The notes beneath the pieces were generated by a model that did not search any database, had not been told where the DNA came from, and saw only the letters and a list, made by a program, of their open reading frames with translations. From contig NZ_WMDZ01000001.1 of assembly GCF_021735935.1 (NCBI RefSeq), positions 2,914,001-2,978,000 of the forward strand: DNA of 64,000 nucleotides. Direction: 5' to 3'. The position numbers and the translations under genes were made by a program. This DNA is from Sulfitobacter sp. M39 (GTDB lineage: Bacteria > Pseudomonadota > Alphaproteobacteria > Rhodobacterales > Rhodobacteraceae). How positions within the stretch are numbered: position 1 is the first letter of the stretch; every line of letters begins with the position of its first letter. This document shows, piece after piece, positions 44,757 to 52,683 of the stretch.

Positions 44757-45267
44757 CGCGGGTCTCCTCTGCCGATTTGAGGAAAAGGATGTCCTTGAAC
44801 AGTTCAGAGACAGCTTGAAGCAGCATCAGGGTGATGCCGATGCACATGGTCACTTTGACCGGCCACATATAGGGGCGCCACGCGGTCGGGCTGCGCTCCC
44901 CCCCGTACTTGAACGAATACATCGTGGATTCGATGCCGCCCCATAGCAGGATCACCAGATAGATCAGCAGGAAAAAGACGGTGATACAGTCCGTCCAGGC
45001 CTTCTTGCGCCGAGTCAATTCGGCATAGAACAGGTCCATCCGCACGTTCGCGCCCATCTGCAAAGCATAGGGCCCGCCAAGGATATAATAGCCCACCATC
45101 ACGAACTGCGCCATTTCAAGCGTCCAGATCTGGGGCGAGGCGAATGTCTTGTTATAGGACGACCACAGCAGGATCCCCATGAGCACGAAAATCCCGTACA
45201 TCATGATCCGGCCAAGGCCATAATTAAAACCGTCGACCACCCGGATATATCTGCGCATCGCGTTCAT
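44746..45267 (-). CDS. TRAP transporter small permease (DctQ family)
   Basis: 173 residues, four TM helices, DctQ-type start (VVDGFNYGLGRIMMYGIFVLM) and a conserved central YILGGPYALQMGANVRMDLFY. Helps anchor and couple the large permease. The ATG overlaps the N-formylglutamate amidohydrolase-like stop (ATGA) and its end overlaps dctM, so this is one tight operon. Confidence 0.93.
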   Translation of the reverse strand: MNAMRRYIRVVDGFNYGLGRIMMYGIFVLMGILLWSSYNKTFASPQIWTLEMAQFVMVGYYILGGPYALQMGANVRMDLFYAELTRRKKAWTDCITVFFLLIYLVILLWGGIESTMYSFKYGGERSPTAWRPYMWPVKVTMCIGITLMLLQAVSELFKDILFLKSAEETRDAL

Positions 45268-46031
45268 TCTGCGGCCTCGCTGTCGGCGATGGGAAAGGCT
45301 TGGGTCAGGCTTTCGGCCAGATGCCGCGCCATGGCCTGCGCTTTTTCGGGTGTATCGATCAGATCATTGCGAATCTCGATCATCACGGCGGGCAGCGCTT
45401 GCGCCTCGCCATGTTTTTCAAGCGTATAGGTCACACCGTCCGTCGCGGCATATGGTTCGTTTAGCGCCGAAACATAGCGCCCCCGCGCCTGTTCAACCGC
45501 CAGCAATGCCTGCGCGGCGGCGGGCTGCGCGTGGTAGAGAAAGCCGAGTTCAACCGCGCGGGTCGCCCCGTTATAGATAGGCGTAAAGCTGTGGATCGTG
45601 ACCAGCACCGGTGCGGCTTGGGCGGGCTGCCAGCTTTCGCGAACACAGGCGACAGCATCATGAAATGGCGTATGCACCTGATCAAAACGCTGCTGCCGTC
45701 CGGCATCGTCCAAAGCGGCATTTCCGGGGATGTCATAGATCTCGCTGCGCGCCGGAATACAGTCCGGGGCCGCAAGCGGGCGGTTGCAATCATAGACCAG
45801 ACGGGAGATGTCACCGGCCACCAAAGGCGCGTCCAGAGCATCTGACAGTACGTGCGCCACATCCAGCGCGCCGATGTCCCACGCGGCGTGCGAACAGCTT
45901 GCCGCAGGGGACAACCCCAACCCGTCCAACGCATCGGGTATCCGGCGCGAGGCGTGTTCACACACCAACAGCCAGCCCCCCTGCCCCTGCGGGTTCACGA
46001 TGTTTACGGCATTCCAGTCGGTATTGGTCAC
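45264..46031 (-). CDS. N-formylglutamate amidohydrolase family protein
   Basis: 255 residues from GTG 46031 (MTNTDWNAVNIVNPQG); GTG codons at 46058 and 46064 are alternatives. Zn-dependent amidohydrolase fold: LLVCEHASRRIP near residue 22, AWDIGALDVA near 50, LVYDCNRPL near 78, VTIHSFTPIY near 138, MIEIRNDLID near 210. Hydrolyses N-formyl or related N-acyl glutamates. No hut genes are nearby. In this operon it may cleave a glutamyl amide or formyl-amino acid and release glutamate. First gene of the seven-gene leftward operon. Confidence 0.88.
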   Translation of the reverse strand: MTNTDWNAVNIVNPQGQGGWLLVCEHASRRIPDALDGLGLSPAASCSHAAWDIGALDVAHVLSDALDAPLVAGDISRLVYDCNRPLAAPDCIPARSEIYDIPGNAALDDAGRQQRFDQVHTPFHDAVACVRESWQPAQAAPVLVTIHSFTPIYNGATRAVELGFLYHAQPAAAQALLAVEQARGRYVSALNEPYAATDGVTYTLEKHGEAQALPAVMIEIRNDLIDTPEKAQAMARHLAESLTQAFPIADSEAAE

Positions 46032-46064
46032 GGTGCCCCTATCGTCTTGTTGCCTCACAATCAC

Positions 46065-46145
46065 TACAGAATTTTCTAGCCTGTCAAGATTTTTTCTGTA
46101 ATCTTTGCTTCACAGTAATCTGCGCTGTACCGAAAGGAACATGAG
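46065..46145. promoter_or_regulatory. Divergent regulatory region with nested inverted and direct repeats
   Basis: AT-rich spacer between the amidohydrolase-led operon and the RpiR gene. Inverted repeat AAGATT (46086-46091) / AATCTT (46100-46105) with 8-nt spacer; outer inverted repeat TACAGAA (46065-46071) / TTCTGTA (46094-46100); direct repeat GTAATCT at 46098 and 46115. Such symmetry beside a MurR/RpiR regulator suggests its own operator, controlling both sides. Confidence 0.5.
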
Positions 46146-47006
46146 TTGCACAAAAAAGCACTGGTCCGCGATCTGCTGAAAGAAAAGCAGACCGAGCTAA
46201 CGGCGGCAGAGCGTAAACTGTCGGCTGTTCTGCTGGACGACCAGCTGCTCACGGGGTTGCAATCTATCACACGGCTGGCCGAGCTGGCCGAGGTGTCATC
46301 GCCCACCATCGTAAGGCTAGCGCGCAAGCTGGGGTTCGATGGCTTCTCGGATATGCAGGACGCCATCCGCGACGAAATCGGCGCACGGATGAAAAAGCCG
46401 CTGGCCAAGCTCGACACCCCCGGTGACAGCAGCGATCACGTGGTATCGCGCTTTATTCAGGCGGTATCGGGCAATGTGAACCGCACGCTTGAACGGCTTG
46501 ATCTGGCTGAATTCGACGAGGTTGCGGCGCTGCTTTCCGATCCGTCGCACAGGCTCTATCTGCTGGGCGGGCGGATCACGCGATCCAACGCGCATTACTT
46601 TTTCAACCACCTGCAGATCATCCGGCCGCAGGTCACCCTGCTCGATTCCTCCCCCAGTGCATGGCCGCAATCCTTGTTGGATATGGACGCGGGCGCGGTG
46701 CTGATCGTGTTTGACATCCGCCGCTACGAAAAAGAGCTGGAAAAGCTCGCCGATCTTGCGGTCAAGCAAGGCGCGACCATCGTGCTGTTCACCGATGCTT
46801 GGGGGTCGCCCATCGAAAAACACGCCCGCCACTGTTTCCGCGCCATGGTAGAGGTGCCGTCGAGCTGGGATTCAACGCTGGCTATTAACTTTCTGATCGA
46901 AGCACTGGTCGCTGACGTGCAATCGCGCAGCTCCGACCAGAGTGCCGAGAGGATCGCGGCGCTGGAACAGATGATCGGCGAGTCGCGCATTTTCCGCAGC
47001 AACTAA
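46146..47006 (+). CDS. MurR/RpiR-family transcriptional regulator
   Basis: 286 residues with a TTG start at 46146, supported by AAAGGAAC a few nucleotides upstream; the nearby ATG at 46141 is out of frame and stops within 12 codons. N-terminal helix-turn-helix (LAELAEVSSPTIVRLARKLG, about residues 42-61), C-terminal SIS domain (about 120-260) that senses a phosphorylated or small ligand. Divergent from the seven-gene operon and upstream of the polyamine genes, so it is the obvious local regulator of the cluster. Confidence 0.9.
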   Translation: MHKKALVRDLLKEKQTELTAAERKLSAVLLDDQLLTGLQSITRLAELAEVSSPTIVRLARKLGFDGFSDMQDAIRDEIGARMKKPLAKLDTPGDSSDHVVSRFIQAVSGNVNRTLERLDLAEFDEVAALLSDPSHRLYLLGGRITRSNAHYFFNHLQIIRPQVTLLDSSPSAWPQSLLDMDAGAVLIVFDIRRYEKELEKLADLAVKQGATIVLFTDAWGSPIEKHARHCFRAMVEVPSSWDSTLAINFLIEALVADVQSRSSDQSAERIAALEQMIGESRIFRSN

Positions 47007-47133
47007 GCGCCAGTCGCCCCCCGCACGCCGCCACGGCGTCATGCATTCGTGACACATCAGAGTTTGCGTTGAACGGCAACATCCCCTAATCGGAACGCGC
47101 ACCGCGTCTGCGTCGTTTTGTGAAGGATCTGCC

Positions 47134-48228
47134 ATGAAGACCCCATATTATCTGATCGACAAATCCCGCCTTCAGGCCAACATGGAAAAGATCGCCTGGC
47201 TGCGCGAGGCATCCGGCGCGAAATCCTTGCTGGCGTTGAAATGCTTTGCCACGTGGTCGGTTTTTGACTTCATGGCGCAGTATATGGATGGGTCCACGTC
47301 CTCCTCGCTCTATGAGGTCAAACTGGGGTACGAGAAATTCGGCGGCGAAACCCACGCCTATTCAGTGGCCTACGACGATGACGAGATCGCCGAGGTGTTG
47401 GCCAACAGCGACAAAATTATCTTCAATTCCATCGGGCAGCTGGACCGTTTCGATGCGGCATCAGCAGGGCATACGCGCGGGCTGCGGGTGAACCCCGGTG
47501 TATCGACATCGGAATTCGATCTGGCCGATCCCGCCCGCCCCTTCAGCCGTTTGGGCGAACATGATCCGGCGCAGATCGCCGCCGTGGCCGACCGCATCAC
47601 CGGGCTGATGTTCCACAACAACTGCGAGAATGACGATTTTGACCGTTTCGCTGACATGCTGACGTTGATCGAGGACCGCTTTGGCGACACGATCCACCGG
47701 ATGGACTGGATCAGCCTTGGCGGTGGCATCCATTTCACCGGCGAAGGCTACCCGCTGGACCGTCTGGCCGCGCGGTTGAAAACCCTGTCGGATACCTATG
47801 GCGTGCAGGTCTACCTCGAACCGGGCGAAGCCGCGATTACCGGTGCCGCCACGCTAGAGACGACCGTGCTCGACACACTGCACAACGGCAAGAACCTTGC
47901 CATCGTCGACAGCTCCATCGAGGCGCATATGCTTGATCTGCTGATCTACCGCGAGCCCGCCAAAATGGCCCCAAACACCGGCGACCACGACTGGATGATC
48001 TGCGGTAAATCCTGCCTTGCGGGCGACATCTTTGGCGAGTTCAAGTTCGACGCCCCGCTTAAACCCGGCGACCGCATTTCGTTTCAGGACGCTGCGGGCT
48101 ATACTATGGTCAAGAAGAACTGGTTCAACGGCGTCAAGATGCCCGGCATCGCCATTCGTGAACTTGATGGAACGATCACATCGGTCCGGTCATTCGACTA
48201 CGAGGATTTCAAATCCGCCCTCTCCTAA
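47134..48228 (+). CDS. nspC: Carboxynorspermidine/carboxyspermidine decarboxylase
   Basis: 364 residues, fold-III (alanine racemase-like) PLP enzyme. Opens TPYYLIDKSRLQANMEKI; the PLP lysine is in LALKCFATWSVFDF (about residue 36), and the C-terminal active-site region includes CGKSCLAGDIFGEF. Decarboxylates carboxy(nor)spermidine, made by the next gene, to the free polyamine. The two genes are 30 bp apart and form the alternative spermidine pathway that uses aspartate semialdehyde. Confidence 0.92.
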   Translation: MKTPYYLIDKSRLQANMEKIAWLREASGAKSLLALKCFATWSVFDFMAQYMDGSTSSSLYEVKLGYEKFGGETHAYSVAYDDDEIAEVLANSDKIIFNSIGQLDRFDAASAGHTRGLRVNPGVSTSEFDLADPARPFSRLGEHDPAQIAAVADRITGLMFHNNCENDDFDRFADMLTLIEDRFGDTIHRMDWISLGGGIHFTGEGYPLDRLAARLKTLSDTYGVQVYLEPGEAAITGAATLETTVLDTLHNGKNLAIVDSSIEAHMLDLLIYREPAKMAPNTGDHDWMICGKSCLAGDIFGEFKFDAPLKPGDRISFQDAAGYTMVKKNWFNGVKMPGIAIRELDGTITSVRSFDYEDFKSALS

Positions 48229-48258
48229 CCCTTCCCTTACAAGAGGTGTACTGAATAC

Positions 48259-49506
48259 ATGAAACGTAACGTTCTTATCATCGGCGCCGGTGGCGTGGCT
48301 CAGGTCGTGGCGCATAAATGCGCGCAAAATAATGACGTGTTGGGCGATCTGCATATCGCCAGCCGCACCGTGTCAAAATGCGAAGCGATCATTGAAAGCG
48401 TGCATGCCAAAGGCGCGATGAAACAGGACGGCGTATTCAAGGCCCATGCGGTCGACGGGATGGACAGCGACGCGGTAGAGGCGCTGATCAACGACCTAGG
48501 TGTGCAGATCGTGATCAATGTCGGCTCTCCCTTCGTGAACATGACCGTGCTCGAAGCCTGCATCCGCACCGGAGTCGCCTATATCGACACGGCCATTCAC
48601 GAAGACCCGACCAAAATCTGCGAAACACCCCCGTGGTACGGCAACTACGAATGGAAACGCCGCGAGGATTGCGCCAAGGCCAACACCACCGCCATTCTGG
48701 GGGCAGGCTTTGATCCCGGTATGGTTAACGCCTTCGCCCGTTTCGCCGTGGACGAATTCATGGACGAGGTGAAGTCAATCGACATCGTCGATATCAACGC
48801 GGGCAATCACGGCAAGTATTTCTCGACCAACTTCGACCCCGAGATCAACTTCCGCGAATTCACCGGCACGGTCTACAGCTGGCAGGAAGGCGCGTGGCAA
48901 GAGAACAAGATGTTCGAGGTCGGCCGCGAATGGGATCTGCCCGTGGTCGGCAAACAGAAAGCCTATATGTCCGGCCATGACGAGGTGCACTCGCTCGCCG
49001 CGAACTATCCGGAGGCCGACGTGCGCTTCTGGATGGGCTTTGGTGATCACTACATCAATGTCTTCACCGTGCTGCAGAACCTTGGCCTGCTGTCTGAACA
49101 GCCCGTTGTGACCGCCGAAGGGCTCGAGGTCGTGCCGCTGAAGGTGGTCAAAGCCGTGCTACCCGACCCATCGACCCTTGCCCCGAACTATACTGGCAAG
49201 ACCTGCATTGGCGATCTGGTCAAAGGCACCAAGGACGGCAAGGATGTAGAGGTGTTTGTCTACAACGTCGCCGACCACAAGGACGCCTATAACGAGGTCG
49301 GCAGCCAGGGCATTTCCTATACCGCTGGCGTGCCCCCCGTGGCGATGGCGATGCTGATTGCCGATGGCACCTATGACACCGGCACGATGGTGAACGTCGA
49401 AGAGCTGGACCCAAAGCCGCTGTTCGCCCTGCTCGACACCATCGGTCTGCCGACCCGTGTCAAACTGGCGGATCAGGACACCGGCTGGGACGAGGCCATC
49501 GCCTAA
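48259..49506 (+). CDS. Carboxynorspermidine synthase (saccharopine-dehydrogenase-like)
   Basis: 415 residues. Rossmann start NVLIIGAGGVAQVVAHKCAQ, saccharopine dehydrogenase family. Reductively condenses L-aspartate semialdehyde with putrescine or 1,3-diaminopropane to carboxy(nor)spermidine. Follows the decarboxylase in the same operon, which fixes the assignment among saccharopine-dehydrogenase homologues. No clear NADPH-preference residue was judged. A GC-rich hairpin 29 bp past the stop probably closes the operon. Confidence 0.9.
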   Translation: MKRNVLIIGAGGVAQVVAHKCAQNNDVLGDLHIASRTVSKCEAIIESVHAKGAMKQDGVFKAHAVDGMDSDAVEALINDLGVQIVINVGSPFVNMTVLEACIRTGVAYIDTAIHEDPTKICETPPWYGNYEWKRREDCAKANTTAILGAGFDPGMVNAFARFAVDEFMDEVKSIDIVDINAGNHGKYFSTNFDPEINFREFTGTVYSWQEGAWQENKMFEVGREWDLPVVGKQKAYMSGHDEVHSLAANYPEADVRFWMGFGDHYINVFTVLQNLGLLSEQPVVTAEGLEVVPLKVVKAVLPDPSTLAPNYTGKTCIGDLVKGTKDGKDVEVFVYNVADHKDAYNEVGSQGISYTAGVPPVAMAMLIADGTYDTGTMVNVEELDPKPLFALLDTIGLPTRVKLADQDTGWDEAIA

Positions 49507-49534
49507 GCCTGCCGCCTGAGGCACCCACACCAAC

Positions 49535-49564
49535 AACCCGCGCGCCCTTGCACCCGCGCGGGTT
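49535..49564 (+). terminator. Hairpin past the polyamine-synthesis genes
   Basis: Perfect 10-bp stem AACCCGCGCG / CGCGCGGGTT around a 10-nt loop, 29 bp after the synthase stop. No T-run follows, so it may act as a Rho-assisted or processing hairpin rather than a classical intrinsic terminator. Confidence 0.6.
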
Positions 49565-49661
49565 ACCTCGCCCCGAGGGGCTACACCCCCATAAAATCAA
49601 ACGATTAAACACAAACAGCCCAGCGCGCGATCATGCGTGCAGGGTGATCAATTACATTATG

Positions 49662-49684
49662 AAAAATGCGGACGATTGTGCCGC
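49662..49684 (-). terminator. Possible terminator of tRNA-Arg
   Basis: On the leftward strand, 30 bp past the tRNA 3' end: GCGG-CACAATCGT-CCGC followed by ATTTTT. The stem is only 4 bp but GC-only and followed by a T-run in the right orientation. Confidence 0.45.
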
Positions 49685-49713
49685 CAAGTTCAAAATCTAA
49701 CGATGTTTGAAAG

Positions 49714-49790
49714 TGGCGGACCGAGGAGGATTCGAACCCCCGACCCCCTGATTCGTAGTCAGGTACTCTATCCAGCTGAGCTATCGGTCC
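49714..49790 (-). tRNA. tRNA-Arg (anticodon ACG)
   Basis: 77 nt including encoded CCA. Acceptor arm GGACCGA pairs with TCGGTCC; D-arm GCTCAGCTGGATAGAGT; anticodon stem CCTGA/TCAGG with loop CTACGAA (anticodon ACG, arginine CGU); T-arm with GGTTCGAATCC. Discriminator G then CCA. All arms fold canonically. No integrase or attachment-site duplication is seen beside it. Confidence 0.96.
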
Positions 49791-49867
49791 GTTAAGGCGG
49801 GGTTTAGTTCTGGGCGCGGGGAGTTGCAACCCCTTCTTTTGCCTAACGTGAATTTTCTTCAAACAAA

Positions 49868-51253
49868 TTAGAAAGACCCGTCGCCCTTGGGCAGTGACAC
49901 GATGAAAACTGTGCCCGACGCGCTTGTCTCTGACAGTTTGAGCGTCCCACCGTGACCGCGCACCAGCTCTGCCGCGATGGCAAGGCCCAGACCGGAGCCC
50001 CCCTTGCGCGCACCGCCCTTGAACGCAGTAAACAGATGCTCCTGCGCCTTGGGGGGAAGGCCGGGGCCGTTGTCGCTGACGCGGACCACCCAGTCGCCGG
50101 CCTGTTCACTGGCAGCAACGATGATTTCGCCGGATTTACCCGTCGCAATGATGGCCTGTCGGGCGTTGCGCACAAGATTCGCCAAGACCCTGAACAAATG
50201 CTCCGGATCGGCGCGCACGTGCAAATCTTGCGGTACGTCGCAGGTGAACGTCAGGTCCGCCCCGTTGATCGCCAGCCGCTCGCTATCAACGACGTCATCG
50301 ACGATGCGCAAAAGTGGCGTGACCGTCAGCGTCGGGCTTGGCTCTTCCGCGCGGCCAAACGCGAGTGTGGATTCGCACAGGTGCACGGCGCGGGTGATTG
50401 AGCTGACCAGCTTGGGAGCCATGCGTTTGACCGTCGGATCCTCGGACATTTCGATCCGGTCGGTAAACAGCTGTGCCGATGTCAGTATGTTGCGCAGATC
50501 GTGGCTGATCTTGCTCACCGCCTGCCCCAGTTGCGCCAGACGCTCTTTCTGGCGCAGGGCTTGGGTCAGTTCGGTTTCAAGCTTCATCAAAGCTTCCTCG
50601 GCCTCGCGCACCTCTGTCACACCAGCAGAAGGCGAAATGATTCGTCGCGCATCCTCGGGGGCAAGAGCGTAGTTCTGCATATGCCCGACCACGCCCTTGA
50701 TCGGTTTCAGCAAAAACGCCCGCATGGTCAGAAACAGCAAAAACGCTGTGATCATCGAGATGGCGGCAGAGAGCACCAGAATGCGAATACCATAGTCAAC
50801 CATGGCCGTTCGAAGGGAGCCCCCCTCCATCGTGATTTCGATCAGCAAGCCCGCATCCTGCACCGGGGCACCGATCACGCGGATCACCCCCGGCTCTGTT
50901 TCGGCCAGCTGATGGAACGCATCGCGAATCAACACCCATGCGGAGGCATCGCGCAGATCGTATGTCTCTTTGATGGTCTGCGACATCGGGGACGACAGTG
51001 CCAATTGCCGTATACGGTCCCGCCGCAGAACCACATTAAATACCTGCGCCGTGCGCAACAGCTCTGCCTCAAGCTCGGGGTCGATCATATCGCTAGCGAG
51101 CAGGGTCAGCGACGCGATTTGCGCCCTCTCTAGCCGGTTCATCATGTATTCTTCGCGAAACCGGGCGATAGAGGGCACAAAGATCAACACTTCTGCCAGC
51201 ATCACAAAGATGGTGGTCAGAATAAGAAGCCTGCCGGAGAGGGATTTGAGCAT
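49868..51253 (-). CDS. Orphan sensor histidine kinase
   Basis: 461 residues. TM1 residues 7-27, a periplasmic segment of about 120 residues, TM2 near 150-172, HAMP-like region, then a coiled coil and phospho-acceptor His in KISHDLRNILTSAQLF. ATPase motifs NLVRNARQAI, DNGPGLPPKA and GSGLGLAIAAELV. No response-regulator gene is adjacent. It starts 11 bp after the mercuric-reductase-like gene on the same strand and is probably cotranscribed with it. Confidence 0.9.
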   Translation of the reverse strand: MLKSLSGRLLILTTIFVMLAEVLIFVPSIARFREEYMMNRLERAQIASLTLLASDMIDPELEAELLRTAQVFNVVLRRDRIRQLALSSPMSQTIKETYDLRDASAWVLIRDAFHQLAETEPGVIRVIGAPVQDAGLLIEITMEGGSLRTAMVDYGIRILVLSAAISMITAFLLFLTMRAFLLKPIKGVVGHMQNYALAPEDARRIISPSAGVTEVREAEEALMKLETELTQALRQKERLAQLGQAVSKISHDLRNILTSAQLFTDRIEMSEDPTVKRMAPKLVSSITRAVHLCESTLAFGRAEEPSPTLTVTPLLRIVDDVVDSERLAINGADLTFTCDVPQDLHVRADPEHLFRVLANLVRNARQAIIATGKSGEIIVAASEQAGDWVVRVSDNGPGLPPKAQEHLFTAFKGGARKGGSGLGLAIAAELVRGHGGTLKLSETSASGTVFIVSLPKGDGSF

Positions 51254-51264
51254 CGGCGCGCGCT

Positions 51265-52683
51265 TTATGGGATGAACCGCTGCACCAGTCGAACGACAGT
51301 CTTGACCAAATCGCTTTCGAACAGACGCGGGCTGAAATACGCCCCCGCCGCACGTTTGTTGATTTCGCCGATGGTAGGATAAGGTGCAACCATAGACGCA
51401 ATCTGGCTCATTTTCATGTTATTTGCCAGCGCCAAAGCCCACAGGTTGATCAACTCTCCTGCTTGGTAACCGACGATGCTTGCGCCCACGGGGCGCCCCT
51501 TGACCACCATGACCTTGATCAAACCTTTGGTTTTACGCTCCGCGATGGCGCGATCATTGTGGTTATAGTGAAAGCGCACGACCTCCAGCTTGTCACCGTG
51601 TTTCTCTTTGGCTTGCGCCTCGGTTAGGCCGACTTGCGACAGTTCTGGGTCGGTGTAGGTGGCCCACGGGATATGCGCCGTCTTCGCCTTGGCAGGCAGC
51701 GCGAACATCAGCGACCGGATCACGACGCCGCCATGATAGCCCGCAACGTGGGTAAATTGCATCCCGCCTGCAACGTCGCCAATGGCATAGACCTTGCGGT
51801 TGGTGGTGCGCAGGGAATCGTCAACCTTGATCCCGTTCTTGATCGGTTCGATCCCCGCCTTTTCCAGATCCAGACGATCCGTGTTTGCCTTGCGGCCGAC
51901 GGCCACCAGAAGATGAGAGCCTTTGAATAGGCGCCCGTCTTTTGCCTCGACCTCTATCGCGCCGACATCCCCACGGATTTCAGCGGCTTGCGCACCCTCT
52001 GCAATCTCGATGCCTTCGTCCTTGAGCGTTTGCAAAACGATGGTGGCAAGTTCGGGGTCGTCCTTTGAAAGCGCTTTATCCCCCTCGATCACGGTAACTT
52101 TGCACCCCATGCGTATATGGGCCTGCGCCATTTCCATCCCGATCGGCCCGCCACCGATGATCAGCAAATGCTCGGGCTTCTCGCGCAGATTGAACAACGT
52201 CTCGTTCGTCTCGTACGGCGTTGTATCCAGACCTGTAATCGGGGGCACCAGCGGCGATGATCCCGTCGCGATGACGATGCGCCGCGCCTTGATCACCGCA
52301 TCCCCGGCCTGCACTTCGTCTTCAGAGATGAAGCGCCCGTACTCCCGGATCACGTTAACCCCGAAACCTTCGAAGCGTTCCTGGCTGTCGACGGGCGCGA
52401 TCTGCGCAATCACATCCGCCACATGATCTTTTGCGGCGGCGTAATCCACCTCGCCCGCCGCATTGGCCACGCCATATTCCGCGCTGTGCCGCTGCCCATA
52501 GGCCGCCTTGCCCGTAGCAATCAGCGCCTTCGACGGCACGCAGCCAAAGTTCAGGCAGTCACCGCCCATCTTGTGCCCTTCAAGCAGCACGACGTCAGCA
52601 CCCATCTGCGACGCCCCCGCCGCGACGGATAGCCCGCCGGAGCCTGCGCCAATGATCAACAGGTCGGTTTTGATGCGGTTCAT
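51265..52683 (-). CDS. Dihydrolipoamide-dehydrogenase/mercuric-reductase-like flavoprotein
   Basis: 472 residues from ATG 52683 (MNRIKTDLLIIGAGSGG), which overlaps the upstream TVP38 stop (ATGA). Class I pyridine-nucleotide disulfide oxidoreductase: FAD motif GAGSGGLSVA, redox disulfide Cys43/Cys48 in GGDCLNFGCVPSKAL, NAD(P) motif IGGGPIGMEMA, and C-terminal dimerisation domain. Not linked to 2-oxoacid dehydrogenase genes and lacks a MerA N-terminal HMA domain and C-terminal CysCys pair, so neither Lpd nor MerA function is assured. Pairing with TVP38 proteins is recurrent in bacteria. Confidence 0.88.
   Translation of the reverse strand: MNRIKTDLLIIGAGSGGLSVAAGASQMGADVVLLEGHKMGGDCLNFGCVPSKALIATGKAAYGQRHSAEYGVANAAGEVDYAAAKDHVADVIAQIAPVDSQERFEGFGVNVIREYGRFISEDEVQAGDAVIKARRIVIATGSSPLVPPITGLDTTPYETNETLFNLREKPEHLLIIGGGPIGMEMAQAHIRMGCKVTVIEGDKALSKDDPELATIVLQTLKDEGIEIAEGAQAAEIRGDVGAIEVEAKDGRLFKGSHLLVAVGRKANTDRLDLEKAGIEPIKNGIKVDDSLRTTNRKVYAIGDVAGGMQFTHVAGYHGGVVIRSLMFALPAKAKTAHIPWATYTDPELSQVGLTEAQAKEKHGDKLEVVRFHYNHNDRAIAERKTKGLIKVMVVKGRPVGASIVGYQAGELINLWALALANNMKMSQIASMVAPYPTIGEINKRAAGAYFSPRLFESDLVKTVVRLVQRFIP

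Noticed and set aside
49605..49862. 85-codon leftward ORF with IAQLDRVPDYESGGRGFESS
   Set aside because: It is the translation of the tRNA-Arg gene, a well-known annotation artefact.
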